64,000 nt of DNA, taken from NCBI RefSeq assembly GCF_002914585.1, contig NZ_PDDM01000016.1, positions 1 to 64,000 on the forward strand, read 5' to 3'. The notes under the pieces are model-generated. The model worked only from the letters and a program-made list of their open reading frames with translations, ran no database searches and had not been told where the DNA came from. A program made the position numbers and the translations under genes. This document shows, piece after piece, positions 20,001 to 27,971 of the stretch. How positions within the stretch are numbered: position 1 is the stretch's first letter; each line of letters begins with the position of its first letter. Source of the DNA: Pseudanabaena sp. BC1403 (GTDB lineage Bacteria; Cyanobacteriota; Cyanobacteriia; Pseudanabaenales; Pseudanabaenaceae).

Positions 20001-23000
20001 AGACTCATTGCGGTTAAGAGACTTAACTTCTCTACCATCAAGGAAAGCGCTTTCACGGAAAGTGCCGTGAGGGAGTTGTACATTGGTTACAGCAGTATTC
20101 CCAGAAATTATAGGAGGAGTAATGGTTGCTGTAGTGGAGCTTGAATTAGCTAGAAAAATAGACCTGTCAAGGATTTGTAATGCACAAAGATTAGAATCCA
20201 AAGTGGATTGTTGAGGTAAGGTCAAGCCTGCTGCGCTCGCTGTAGCAACCCCTTTGTCAACAATAATTTTTTTCAGAACTTCACGTAATGGCTCATTCAC
20301 AAAACGCCCGTTGGGGAAGATCAAGTTAGCTTGATAGGCTAGTCTTTCTGAATAGGGATTGCTTATATTGTTGGCAGGTTCTCTAGCAGCATCCTTGAAT
20401 TTAAAGATTCCATTTACAGGATCATTTCCTGGCAAGCTACTATCGTAAAACATGCCGCTTGCGGTGTCGTAGGAAATACCACTAAAGATGACATCGAGCG
20501 AAGCTGAAGTTTTGCCAACGCTATATACAAGTCCATTGTTTGAGCGACCTTGAGCATTGAAGTTCCAAGGAGCATCAACTACTGTTGTCGTGCTGGATGG
20601 AACTTGACCATTTCTTGCGGTCAGGGGAGTAGATGGATCGAAGTAGCTGCTAACACAGGCAATAGGAGCTTGGTAATTGTTCGCATCACCGATCGCATTG
20701 AAAGCATCATATTTGTAATGATAGACGGCTGTAGCTCTCATTTGCAGATCGCCTTTGCGATTCTCGGTGGTTGTACTCCATCCATCGCCGCCAGTAATCG
20801 GTGTATAGTAACCTGCAATCCCTCTTGATGGTGTTGTTGTAACATCTAGCCATCGGACATTACTAGTCATTGGCATCGAATCTGGCCAAACCACATAATT
20901 TCTGCCGTCATCTACGCATTTATTAGGGTTTGTGGCATCTAGGGAAAGATCGCATTTGAGTTGAGCAAACTTACGCTCGTCAATAGCAGTAATGGGGTTG
21001 TCAATTGGTTGACCATTCCAGAGAGGAACACTGGACTCGTCAATATTAAGGGTTGAGATTGAGTTGCTACTGCGATCATCAGCAAAACCTGTGCGGAATC
21101 TGCTTAAAAAAGTGTCTTTAGGAAGACTGCTGTAAATACCTGCGTTTGTAACTACTCGCAATCCACCTGTACGGGGTGAAGACTCAGGAGATTTAGCACT
21201 AGAAAGGTTGGCGGGATCTGTAACCGAAGGATCGAGAGCCGCCGAGATTTCCCAGAAGCCCCCACGATCCGATACCCCAAGGTTACTTAGAGGGATCGCA
21301 CGAGTATTGCGATAGCGCTCTACAGAGCTAGCTGTAGCTTCAGAGAGGTCAGTGGAAGCATTCCAAAATATAGATGCATTGGTCGTAATCGAATTAGGTT
21401 CTTTGTCAGTGACAAACTCAAGGGCATTAGTAATGCCATTCTTCTTGAGCCATTTGGCAGGGAAGCCATTACCTACCAGAATACGATCACCCAACATTCT
21501 CTCATTCGTTGTTACCACCTCCTCTGGATCAATTGCGGCAAGTCTCAGCCTGTTTCCTGTAGTTAATAAAGTGAAACCATTAGTGCTATCTAAAATTGCT
21601 CCCTTACCGTCAAAGCCATTCCCCGTTGACAGGTTGAAAGCAGTATCAGCTTTACCAAAGGCGGAGTTAGCATAAATCGGTAGCATCCATTTAATCGGTG
21701 GCGCTAACTCTGGTGGTATAGTTGCGTCTACGTTAGGGATGGGAGTTAGTGTAGGAGGCAGAGAAGTATCGACAGCGCCAAACGCAACTTCACGGAAAGA
21801 GACTTTTCTAGTGCGTTCGCCAAAATACGCCGCATAGGCAGTCCGTCGGGCTACATTTACCTCTGTTTGAGAAGATAGGGCTTCATCTTGAATGCGCTTT
21901 ACAATATCTTCTTGTACCGACGCAGGATCTTTAATGCCCGAATAAACAATATTGCTAGAGCTAAAGTTTGCAGGCAAGGGAAAAGTAACTGTAGCAGTAC
22001 CTCGCAGGGCGATCGCTGCATCGACGAGTGCGCCAATACGGTTGTTGTAAGCAAAGTCATTAAGAGCTAAGTCAGAGCTAAGATTGCCTGTTACCGAGCT
22101 ATTAACGCTTTGATTTGTTTCATCAAGTTCCTTGATACCTGAACTTCCATTTACTACTGCCACTGGCGGAACACCAGATCCTCGGAACAGATGCACATTA
22201 ACCTTACCCGAAGCAGCATTAGACAAATCAGCAGGATTACTGGTAACCGCGTCACCTTCTACGACATTGCCTGCCACTAAAATTTCACTATTCTTCTTCT
22301 CATAATAGCAAGAACCAAATAGGTTTGGATTAGTAGTGACTGAATTAGCAAGTGAACCGCCCGAACTGCTAACTTGGAAAAGAGTAATGGGGTTGTTTTG
22401 CGCTGCACCAACCATGAGGTTGCCAGCACTATACATTCTTCCGTTTAAACGGAAAGTGGCAATGTTAACAAGTTCCGTATCTCCTTCAAAGAAGACCGCG
22501 TTATTATTTTGAGGCGATCGGGCGCGATCTTGTTGAAGTTCAACAGCACTAATGGCATTTAAGCCTTTATATACTTCATAGTTGGCAGCAAGGGCTCCAG
22601 CTGGAAAACTTTCTACATCTTTAATGGGAACCGTAACGGCATAAACAAAGAACGATTTACGGAGTTTGTTATCACTAGAGGTTGTCCAGCCACCATCCCC
22701 AGCAATGTTGGTGACACCCCCAGTTGCAACACAAGCTCCAGTGAGTGTCGTTTCGTCCATCGGCAAAGCTCTTGACTCGATCGGTACTACAGGGCGATCT
22801 GTAATAGATGGAGGACGAGCGCGAAAGAGAATACTGTATAAACCAAAAGAATCAAATTTCCCATTGTTATCAGTATCAATTGGGAACTTCCATGCTGTAG
22901 AGACGTATTCTTTATTTTCGATTTGAGGATCAGTATAATTAATCTTTGGAGTTGCAGCAGTAGGGGCTCTAAAGTTATAGACTAGCTGTAAGCGAGTTTC

Positions 23001-23435
23001 ATCAGGCAAAGTATATTTGCCACTGTCGCTTGTGATTACACTGTCTAAAGTTAGTTCAGGTGGTGTAGTACGTGGAAGTTTACCATCATTTAAGAGAGCG
23101 TCAATTTTTGCCCTAGCGCGATCTACTATAGGAGTAGCTGCACTCCGAAACACTTGTTCTGTCCTAGCGTTAGATGCAGTTTGCGCCCGTTCAGAAGATC
23201 TTGACACAGTGGTTACAACCAACAAGGTAACCACCAAGGTCACCAAAGTCACGGTTGGCAATACAAACCCAGCCGCGCCCCCCTTTCTCTGCCCCTTTGT
23301 TGCACCGAGCAATTGCCTGACAAAACGGCGGCTAATACGTATTGGACTACCGATTTTGTTCAGCCATTTTCTTAACTTGGCGATAAATTCGGCAAAAAAG
23401 CGATTAATTTTACGGCTTTGCTTAGAATCAGACAT
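14034..23435 (-). CDS. hpsA: Giant HpsA-like hormogonium polysaccharide protein
   Basis: HpsA is a surface or secreted protein needed for gliding-associated polysaccharide in Nostoc. The N-terminus has the HpsA layout: about 55 basic, amphipathic residues, then GFVLPTVTLVTLVVTLLVVT, a PilX-like transmembrane segment lacking the pilin E5. At about 3133 residues it is far longer than the roughly 1700-1900 I know for HpsA. Visible additions are a Calx-beta-like region (about 1765-1920, ending SSDEGTEEFAVRIDNL), a Thr-Pro repeat (about 1976-2013), and three copies of a TTYFVRE...FKLAS...DLTSTGSG-type motif (around 2455-2510, 2512-2545, 2715-2760). ATG 23435 is preferred over an in-frame TTG four codons upstream. 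The frame is uninterrupted for 9.4 kb. Confidence 0.85.
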   Translation of the reverse strand: MSDSKQSRKINRFFAEFIAKLRKWLNKIGSPIRISRRFVRQLLGATKGQRKGGAAGFVLPTVTLVTLVVTLLVVTTVSRSSERAQTASNARTEQVFRSAATPIVDRARAKIDALLNDGKLPRTTPPELTLDSVITSDSGKYTLPDETRLQLVYNFRAPTAATPKINYTDPQIENKEYVSTAWKFPIDTDNNGKFDSFGLYSILFRARPPSITDRPVVPIESRALPMDETTLTGACVATGGVTNIAGDGGWTTSSDNKLRKSFFVYAVTVPIKDVESFPAGALAANYEVYKGLNAISAVELQQDRARSPQNNNAVFFEGDTELVNIATFRLNGRMYSAGNLMVGAAQNNPITLFQVSSSGGSLANSVTTNPNLFGSCYYEKKNSEILVAGNVVEGDAVTSNPADLSNAASGKVNVHLFRGSGVPPVAVVNGSSGIKELDETNQSVNSSVTGNLSSDLALNDFAYNNRIGALVDAAIALRGTATVTFPLPANFSSSNIVYSGIKDPASVQEDIVKRIQDEALSSQTEVNVARRTAYAAYFGERTRKVSFREVAFGAVDTSLPPTLTPIPNVDATIPPELAPPIKWMLPIYANSAFGKADTAFNLSTGNGFDGKGAILDSTNGFTLLTTGNRLRLAAIDPEEVVTTNERMLGDRILVGNGFPAKWLKKNGITNALEFVTDKEPNSITTNASIFWNASTDLSEATASSVERYRNTRAIPLSNLGVSDRGGFWEISAALDPSVTDPANLSSAKSPESSPRTGGLRVVTNAGIYSSLPKDTFLSRFRTGFADDRSSNSISTLNIDESSVPLWNGQPIDNPITAIDERKFAQLKCDLSLDATNPNKCVDDGRNYVVWPDSMPMTSNVRWLDVTTTPSRGIAGYYTPITGGDGWSTTTENRKGDLQMRATAVYHYKYDAFNAIGDANNYQAPIACVSSYFDPSTPLTARNGQVPSSTTTVVDAPWNFNAQGRSNNGLVYSVGKTSASLDVIFSGISYDTASGMFYDSSLPGNDPVNGIFKFKDAAREPANNISNPYSERLAYQANLIFPNGRFVNEPLREVLKKIIVDKGVATASAAGLTLPQQSTLDSNLCALQILDRSIFLANSSSTTATITPPIISGNTAVTNVQLPHGTFRESAFLDGREVKSLNRNESLTEAARGNRPRSNTVADNGLAIATPNRSDIYDLEIEQRQPLEIRATDIDMDRLRGSQISGGNNSGVATDYLLPYSGIVYASREDALEDLSYYDVNGAGNPIVTSLEKRKNLSSTDFLLDPTRKPSSIRLINGYRLWRSTLNTANLVNVDGTGATGLVSSATYTSFPWTEPTKGEKGLTLVSNLPVYIKAQRDPVNPTDTNLIPSFNRHTREEFTQKLNETLSNPPTAPELAAVWNNFYQRHADNGALDKLDPNFACRPSSNTNCTLGDEWRPATVLADAVTVLSANYRDGYRTDGDYDLRNNAYTSTSINWQSQLNPNGEKVKDSSYVIDLRRNGFFNNSFATSSPWIKRVNSDNIVLTNDQTLWMGDVDLTNPQNGNLASYNANGVTPIQRRINHREYGMEMCRKIPSSECTFSDWVKDGSGTTALPDYNAVTGAITTPVTAPRYIADSDNRYARRVSFLRFDDLYKDGNEQLIFAGSCTSSPFIVWPMPIGVVNGSNATTGYTYPQVMGDLPTPFQTTSNHSYGTVPCPETGMLVDLSGNVDQPEGRRRDQNSLGSLETQIGSTTALPAVVWGTGNDNGVAGNNGSVTNSNDNTSGVAYPNGGSNRSTNNAVYRRFNYNVSLSNRGLLGTSQTVRVRVTVFPNNANTYAGEVGSTFPLLSDGNANTKTDYLNGFYNAGSNPLIMRKSDGSSYPTVPVGGKLLRLTGTSVNSPETVDAENAECTDTTGTNKRFCTVISWTGPTNTANDPDTKNLAVLVVRDSSDEGTEEFAVRIDNLRANPTVPIGYNAGAPEQSRGRIQQSNTPSPCGAASTNYYQNNDDAQLNRNACPTPTPTPTPTPTPTPTPTPTPTPTPTPTPTPTPTPSPTPGGVGIVNPPVFASLHRSSIGMLKSSMVKSSMPMSMIMPPAAAYPFPTNTSSVNYKPFRPFIPPTDVGAGGQEGTRYVWGNDINGNGVKDDPTERDDIFPNIPPRPGPSGEIPMLPGNLAYPIDNTNNQHMTRSLPGTADKALWFRSAGNPGNYPGEGDNIQYSNGTNLFLNNLSFPQIGGGAGSLRPNLNSTGSLVLPNTACINLTNGFVDERCELGSYTFDSNTITPPTGTTLLNLNLPYNPHFPTDNTGAANTTSSTQPATSFVVCGGNGNTRRYQAIERSNVGRSDITSGSCSQAVNSAGEAIRNFMGNTTTLSGSLPNLNGGAGLRSARLDPANTGVSPDKFVGLIPNDDANSLGVLSAPVALQKEINKGTIRFEVNGATDFFKALVSTTGATFANGQPVTLYTDSNEVKLPSFIKAFTSASATTDLITVTDNPFTAGNAVVFSGAGTPPAPLTTGTTYFVREISGNSFKLASTVNGAAIDLTSTGSGALTLTSQLQTGVTYYVREALAVNGATGTQDFKLATSPTATAAIDIDPANIGFPTTAGVNGHLRFGLNLGLRAVNTYADNRVQVYNLSNIGTLLGDTRTLSGTITLRANCTTTDPVTGVASPSTCSSTSNRVGPSPVFILRGDANENYVFNSLQVRLDGVDPNNVFWVFPRVEPNYNFTANATTNAITATGSAYPINKPLLLSGTTLPGGLSVGTTYYVTIGTPPVLAPSYYLSTSPEGSIVDITSAGSGTLTVGDEANVTFQGNAFSPNIITGNFIGTMPSSGSSIDNTTELAVKDKFSSFRGVRFLGFRTTGTEINNETLFVAMTAVDQPALLPVLQLNVPNETATSTNIVQPNPTTTAGINGTPQATGTGQWTIRPTRTEVNVYFVAGSTPSRKGVNYTTSSTIPNPVSSDAIIQTGETGGGLANFVRFLENWENIPIKIAGGFIQNTKSRFATAPYTPSMVTSGVADTTTIFMNPLQTGKGNTSGAIFSGYNLQYMSRTVNRIPYYSAPIRLWGYDVGLLTQQPDRFAERFAVPIPGSNEFFREISGDDPWVEALLCALEPNDPTALTTAGTGAVNVGRAQREGTTPTNYVRRALRGTDRRPVCDTLTYGTATPTDTVPATLYE
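17407..17502 (-). repeat. 12-bp tandem repeat inside hpsA encoding a Thr-Pro stalk
   Basis: Eight perfect copies of ggtgtaggagtt stand head to tail, with degenerate copies on both sides. The unit is a multiple of three, so gain or loss of copies keeps the frame. On the coding strand each unit gives Thr-Pro-Thr-Pro. Such a run would form a stiff spacer between two extracytoplasmic regions, and the array is prone to length change by slippage. Confidence 0.95.
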
Positions 23436-23656
23436 AACTTTTACCAACCTGACTGCAATATATTACCCAAGCAAGTTGCAAAAGTTACAAAGATTTTGAG
23501 CTGAGGTGAAAAATTAAGCAATGATTGAATTAAATTTAAGTTGTAGGCTATTTGATTTTGAGTTTTTAAGTTGCGATCGCAACTCTATAGCTGGCAGAAT
23601 AAATGCTATATACAAAGAGATCTAGGAAAGTTTAGTGAGTCCATTAAGAGGATCTT

Positions 23657-24739
23657 ATGCAGTCAAAAATCCAAAACGATCAACCAAGGTTTTCTACTTT
23701 TGATCCGCGTTATTTTTCGCAGATCATAGTTACTTCAGAACCAATCACAGATGATTGGCGACATTGGATTGCTGATAATAAATATGCAGGTATGGACGAT
23801 CGACTGATTGTGCAGCAGCTAGTCGCAAATGGCATTAGCCCCAGTGCCGCCAGACTAGAAGTAAGCTCTGCCAATCAAAATCCTTATTTTCAAGCAGGAC
23901 ACAAATTTGTCCAAGCTCTCAGAAAGTTAGAGTCTCATGCCAACATTTTGGCTGATCTAGCAGCACTTTCTCCCCATTCGCTCATCATTGAGCGTAAGCC
24001 CAATATCTCACGCGCTGATTTTCTCGAAAATTATTATGCCAAAAATATTCCGCTTATTCTCACTGACATTACTCAAAACTGGTCAGCACTTTCGCGCTGG
24101 AATCCTGAATATTTAAAGAATAAATATGGACGGATTGAAATAGAAGTCCAAAGCGATCGCAATAGCGATCGCTTATATGAAATTGATATTGAAAAACATC
24201 GCCGAAAAATGCTAATGGCTGACTATGCTGATGCAGTGATGACTGGCGGCGCAACTAACAACTATTACATGGTGGCAAACAACGGCAATATCTTCAAAAC
24301 TGCTCTCAGTGGTTTGTTAGAAGATATAGAAATGTTTCCTGAATATTTAGACTCTCAAAAGCTAAATAATACTGTCTTCTTCTGGTTTGGTCCTGAAGGA
24401 ACGATTACACCGCTTCATCACGATCCGATGAATCTTCTATTTGTGCAAGTCTATGGTCGTAAAACATGGAAGATGATTCCGCCTTACTATACGCATATGC
24501 TCTATAACTATCGAGGAGTCTTCAGTGAGGTCGATTGCGAAAATCCTGACTATGAGAAATATCCATCATTTCAAAAAGTCCCAATCATCGAATTTACTTT
24601 AAATCCAGGAGAGGCAATATTTATACCCGTTGGCTGGTGGCACGCTGTCAAATCTCTTGATATCAGTATTTCGATGTCTTTTTCTAATCTTGCATTTCCT
24701 AATCAATACGAATGGTTAATCCCTCAAGTCATGCTCTAA
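23657..24739 (+). CDS. JmjC/cupin-8-type putative Fe(II)/2-oxoglutarate oxygenase
   Basis: The C-terminal 230 residues form a JmjC-like double-stranded beta helix. The iron-binding pattern is visible as H254/H255-D256 in PLHHDPMN and the distal H329 in GWWHAVKS. The N-terminal 100 residues are helical and may bind a partner. Family members hydroxylate protein side chains, RNA or small molecules; the substrate here is unknown. ATG 23657 is preceded by gaggat. The gene is divergent from hpsA with about 220 bases between starts, so the two promoters share one region. All metal ligands are present, so it is probably active. Confidence 0.8.
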   Translation: MQSKIQNDQPRFSTFDPRYFSQIIVTSEPITDDWRHWIADNKYAGMDDRLIVQQLVANGISPSAARLEVSSANQNPYFQAGHKFVQALRKLESHANILADLAALSPHSLIIERKPNISRADFLENYYAKNIPLILTDITQNWSALSRWNPEYLKNKYGRIEIEVQSDRNSDRLYEIDIEKHRRKMLMADYADAVMTGGATNNYYMVANNGNIFKTALSGLLEDIEMFPEYLDSQKLNNTVFFWFGPEGTITPLHHDPMNLLFVQVYGRKTWKMIPPYYTHMLYNYRGVFSEVDCENPDYEKYPSFQKVPIIEFTLNPGEAIFIPVGWWHAVKSLDISISMSFSNLAFPNQYEWLIPQVML

Positions 24740-24740
24740 A

Positions 24741-25355
24741 TTATATGAGTTCGATCACTTTAGTTGTGGCATATATAATTGCTCTAATCGCAAAGCCGAT
24801 CGCTAGACTACTAATGGTCACTCCACCAAATAATTGCCAAATCATTTTTTGAGGGAGATCGATATATGCAAATTGTCTGCCAATGAGGGTAATTGCGGCG
24901 GCGATCGCACCGATGGCTGTACTGGTTAACCAGCTTGATGGAGTCTGTAAAATTAGCAGTGACATCTGCACCATAAATCCAATAGTGATCAGTGTGGCGC
25001 TGATTTCAAGGATAGATAGCTTTTTTTCTGGTGCAGGATCGTAACGAACATCTTGAAAACCAAGCAAATACATTCCTAAGCAGACACCCGCAGTAATCAA
25101 ACTATAGGTAAGATCTGAGGTTTGCCAATAGACTGTAATCACCGCTGCGATCGCTGCCAACAGTCCACCGACACTCTGAGGGATGGAAAATGTGCCAGCT
25201 ACCGCTAGCATAAACAAAAAACCTATGCTTAGATAGTCGCCAAAACGAAATAAGGTACTTAACTGAGAGCCTACCCATCCATAGGCGATCGCGATCGCGG
25301 TTAGAGAAATTAGCAAGCGATACCCAATCTCAAGTCTGCCGATTTTGAGCGCCAT
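24741..25355 (-). CDS. Multi-pass membrane protein of unknown function
   Basis: The 204 residues contain about six hydrophobic segments. One polar loop, QDVRYDPAPEKKLS, lies near residue 110. I do not recognise the family and see no catalytic motif. It lies 86 bases downstream of the DUF58 gene on the same strand and may be co-transcribed with it. It is convergent with the oxygenase gene, with only one base between the stops and no room for a terminator. Confidence 0.7.
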   Translation of the reverse strand: MALKIGRLEIGYRLLISLTAIAIAYGWVGSQLSTLFRFGDYLSIGFLFMLAVAGTFSIPQSVGGLLAAIAAVITVYWQTSDLTYSLITAGVCLGMYLLGFQDVRYDPAPEKKLSILEISATLITIGFMVQMSLLILQTPSSWLTSTAIGAIAAAITLIGRQFAYIDLPQKMIWQLFGGVTISSLAIGFAIRAIIYATTKVIELI

Positions 25356-25441
25356 GACATACCACCAGTTTTTAATCGATGCGAACGTGGAAATCGCGAT
25401 ATTAACGCGGTATCAAAAAAGTATAGCAATCGATAGTTCGC

Positions 25442-26704
25442 TTAAAGCGTTAGATATTCTTGAAGTTGCGATCGCAAAGATTTATAACTTAAATCTTCAT
25501 TGTCTAAGATTGTTTCAATTGTTAAACCGAGCGATCGCTGATTGGGAACCGATACTTTGGATGATTGTCCTGACGATTGCCACAGCAACCAGCGACTCCC
25601 AAAGGGTAAATAGGCGATGCTATCGTTGCGATGGGATAGCCAAACCACAGGAATATCTGGCAAATCCTTGAGAATATCTGCGGGACTTTCGGAAATATTT
25701 ACTGCCGCTAAGGTTTCTAATACAGCGCGATCGCTTTGGACAATGCCTGTATCATTTGTCCACAATCTGACACTTAGCTTGGATTTTTGCGCATAAAAAT
25801 AGAGGGAAGCTGCTGCCACTACGGCTTCCTCAAAAGCTTCTGGCTCCCATCCGATGGAATTATCAAGGGCGATCGCGACTTCTTGTCCGCCAATTGTAAC
25901 TTCCAATTCCCGCACCCGTAATTCACCAAATTTGGCACTAGTCCGCCAATGGATTAATCTGGTCGGATCACCCCAACGATAGGGTCGCAAAGTTTTAGTT
26001 AAACCTTCCGTTGCATTACTATAATTATGTTCATCGCTATATTGGCGCGGACTTGTCTCACTGCCTAATTGATCAACCAATGGACAACGATCAAGTGGTA
26101 GCACCGTTGGATACACGATCGCCTTCTGCCCTGCTGGACAGGCACGGCGACTGCGGAATAATCCTAAGGGACTAGAGGTTGCAATTTCGGTGGATCGGAA
26201 TAGAAATACACCACGCTTTGTGGTTTTAGCTTCATATTTCCAGTGATATTCTTGAAGCGGCGCAATCAACTCGATCACCAAGTCCTGCTGCAAAATATTC
26301 GAGAGATTTTCTGGCAAAATATCCCGAACTTCCAGCAATCTCTTTTCAGTTCGCCCCGTATTTTGAATCGTCAAATCTACCCATAGATCATCACCTACAC
26401 TAACTGGATCAATTTGCGATCGCACCACCACCATTTCCGCAAGTAATCGCTTTGGCATGACCGCCCCTACAATCAATAGCGCCAAACTCACGCCACTAAT
26501 TACATATAGCCAACCTGCAAGAGTATTGGTCGCTGCCATAAAGAAGAACAGCGTTAAGGCGGTATACATTCCCCCAATAAATTCTGGTGTCGCAAATCGC
26601 GATTCTAACCATTTAAAAAAACGTTTAAACTTAGAAATCTTTTTGGGTTTAGAACGACTTTGCTTGCGATCGCTTGAACTATTTGACATATAGTTTTTTG
26701 ACAT
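25442..26704 (-). CDS. DUF58-domain protein
   Basis: The 420-residue protein starts with a basic, Ser-rich cytosolic stretch, followed by two transmembrane helices (about 42-85), an immunoglobulin-like segment, and the DUF58 signature RPYRWGDPTRLIHWRTSAKF around residues 240-260. DUF58 proteins usually occur with MoxR ATPases and von Willebrand A proteins in complexes thought to act in protein maturation or envelope stress. No moxR gene is adjacent here. A second ATG five codons in is equally possible. A gene for a small membrane protein follows on the same strand. Confidence 0.85.
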   Translation of the reverse strand: MSKNYMSNSSSDRKQSRSKPKKISKFKRFFKWLESRFATPEFIGGMYTALTLFFFMAATNTLAGWLYVISGVSLALLIVGAVMPKRLLAEMVVVRSQIDPVSVGDDLWVDLTIQNTGRTEKRLLEVRDILPENLSNILQQDLVIELIAPLQEYHWKYEAKTTKRGVFLFRSTEIATSSPLGLFRSRRACPAGQKAIVYPTVLPLDRCPLVDQLGSETSPRQYSDEHNYSNATEGLTKTLRPYRWGDPTRLIHWRTSAKFGELRVRELEVTIGGQEVAIALDNSIGWEPEAFEEAVVAAASLYFYAQKSKLSVRLWTNDTGIVQSDRAVLETLAAVNISESPADILKDLPDIPVVWLSHRNDSIAYLPFGSRWLLWQSSGQSSKVSVPNQRSLGLTIETILDNEDLSYKSLRSQLQEYLTL

Positions 26705-26749
26705 ATTTTAATGCATTTAGTAGCTGGGGAATAAAAAAGCAAACCCAAA

Positions 26750-26880
26750 CAGCAATTCTCATTATGAAACCGATTTTGGTTTTTCCAGCGCCGAAGGCGC
26801 TGGAAAAACCAAAATCGGTTGTTTGAAAGCCCGCCAACGGCGGGCTTTCAAACAACCGATTTTGATAATGAGAAATGCTG
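26750..26880. mobile_element. Palindromic MITE-like element with 9-bp direct repeats
   Basis: The ends cagcaattctcattat and ataatgagaaatgctg are inverted repeats with one mismatch. Inside lie two further perfect hairpins (26768-26820 and 26821-26853). Both flanks carry the 9-bp direct repeat aaacccaaa (26741-26749 and 26881-26889), as expected of a target-site duplication. The insertion point is within the arm of the neighbouring palindrome. No coding capacity is visible. Copies with the same ends occur at 38793-38933 and, shorter, 2463-2507. Confidence 0.75.
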
Positions 26881-26933
26881 AAACCCAAAAAGACGAATCA
26901 CCTGCGTAGCAGGTGATTCGTCTTTTTGGGTTT
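26881..26933. terminator. Palindromic terminator with aaacccaaaa arms
   Basis: The arms pair perfectly (aaacccaaaaagacgaatcacctgc with its complement) around a 3-base loop, with A and T tracts at opposite ends. It lies just beyond the stop of the membrane protein gene at 26948. The element at 26750-26880 is inserted at its left arm but left the palindrome intact because the arm was duplicated. Confidence 0.8.
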
Positions 26934-26947
26934 GGTAAGTAAGTGAG

Positions 26948-27736
26948 TTAATAAATTGCTTCCTTTGGTTTTACCAAATTAATCGCTCTCAAACCCGAAA
27001 TCACGCCAGTACCAATGACAGCACCAGATATCCCCCGCATGGCATTCTCGACAGGAATAATCGGAATTAACATATTCCAAATTGGTTCTGGCCAGTTGAA
27101 TAAATAATAAGTAAATGGAACTTGGCTAAGGTGAGCCAGTCCACAAATTGTCCAAGTGCCACAAAAAATCCCGATCGCCACTTTTACAAAGTTATTGCTA
27201 CTAATCAGGCGTGCAAATAAGGTGCGAGTTGGTAACACAAATAGTAATAAGGCTGACCAGTCGATAAAGGCTCCCGCGACAAAAGTATTTACAGGAATCC
27301 CATTGCGGGCGATCGCTAAGTAGGCGTATGCCGCAAGCTCGACAGCAAATAGAACTGTTAATCCCAAATACCAATATTTGCGCTTTTGTCCAATTACCAT
27401 CGCACCTGCCGAGAAACTTGCAATCACTGCTCCCCAAATCGCGATCGCGGGAACTCCTGCGGTATAGGGTGCAAGAAATACGCCGATTAATGTGCCGATA
27501 CCGCTAGCTAATGCTCCTGCTAAGGGGCCAAGTAACCAACCAAGCAGTGGATAAATACTTTGACTGAGGGGAATACCTTTGCCTGAGCCAAGTACGATCG
27601 AAAAAGGAATAAATGCTAAAACGGTAGCAACGGCGGCGAGGACAATAATATAGGCGATCGGTGCACCATCGATTGCTGCACCGCCCATCGTTTTCACTTC
27701 GCGTTCTGCGCCTTGGGGGATTTTATCTTCAGTCAT
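26948..27736 (-). CDS. Multi-pass membrane protein, possible ECF-transporter S component
   Basis: About 262 residues with six to seven hydrophobic segments. The stretch ending in YPLLGWLLGPLAGALASGIG resembles substrate-binding subunits of energy-coupling-factor vitamin transporters, but this is a weak similarity and no ECF ATPase gene is nearby. The frame is open to 27757; I prefer ATG 27736 (MTEDKIPQG), which avoids the repeat that begins at 27757. Substrate unknown. Convergent or parallel neighbours give no functional clue. Confidence 0.6.
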   Translation of the reverse strand: MTEDKIPQGAEREVKTMGGAAIDGAPIAYIIVLAAVATVLAFIPFSIVLGSGKGIPLSQSIYPLLGWLLGPLAGALASGIGTLIGVFLAPYTAGVPAIAIWGAVIASFSAGAMVIGQKRKYWYLGLTVLFAVELAAYAYLAIARNGIPVNTFVAGAFIDWSALLLFVLPTRTLFARLISSNNFVKVAIGIFCGTWTICGLAHLSQVPFTYYLFNWPEPIWNMLIPIIPVENAMRGISGAVIGTGVISGLRAINLVKPKEAIY

Positions 27737-27756
27737 GGCGATTTCAATGAATATCA

Positions 27757-27815
27757 ATTACGAATTACGAATTATGAATTACGAATTATTTTTTTATAAT
27801 TCGTAATTCGTAATT
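27757..27815. repeat. aattacgaattacgaatta inverted repeat
   Basis: Twenty-base arms (27757-27776 and 27796-27815) are perfectly complementary. The 19-base loop holds another gaattacgaatta copy in direct orientation and a T run. Such aattacgaatta repeats are known to be scattered in other cyanobacterial genomes. It lies between a membrane-protein gene and phnD, both of which read away from it. Confidence 0.8.
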
Positions 27816-27971
27816 ATCAAGTCATTTTTGAGACTTGACAAATAGGCGATCGCTGAAAAGCTGAAAAAGCCCTGCAAATTATTGACTTATATTCTCAAAT
27901 AAGCTTAAGCTAAAATCAGAAGTTATTGCAAGTAATTCTTCTTTAGTGTATTGACCATTTTTTTAAAATCA

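Noticed and set aside
14143-23499. Many long plus-strand ORFs opposite hpsA (for example 14166-14645 and 23017-23499)
   Set aside because: They are antisense shadows of one uninterrupted coding frame; the repetitive TP region even gives a Gly-Val run. None has a ribosome site or family match.
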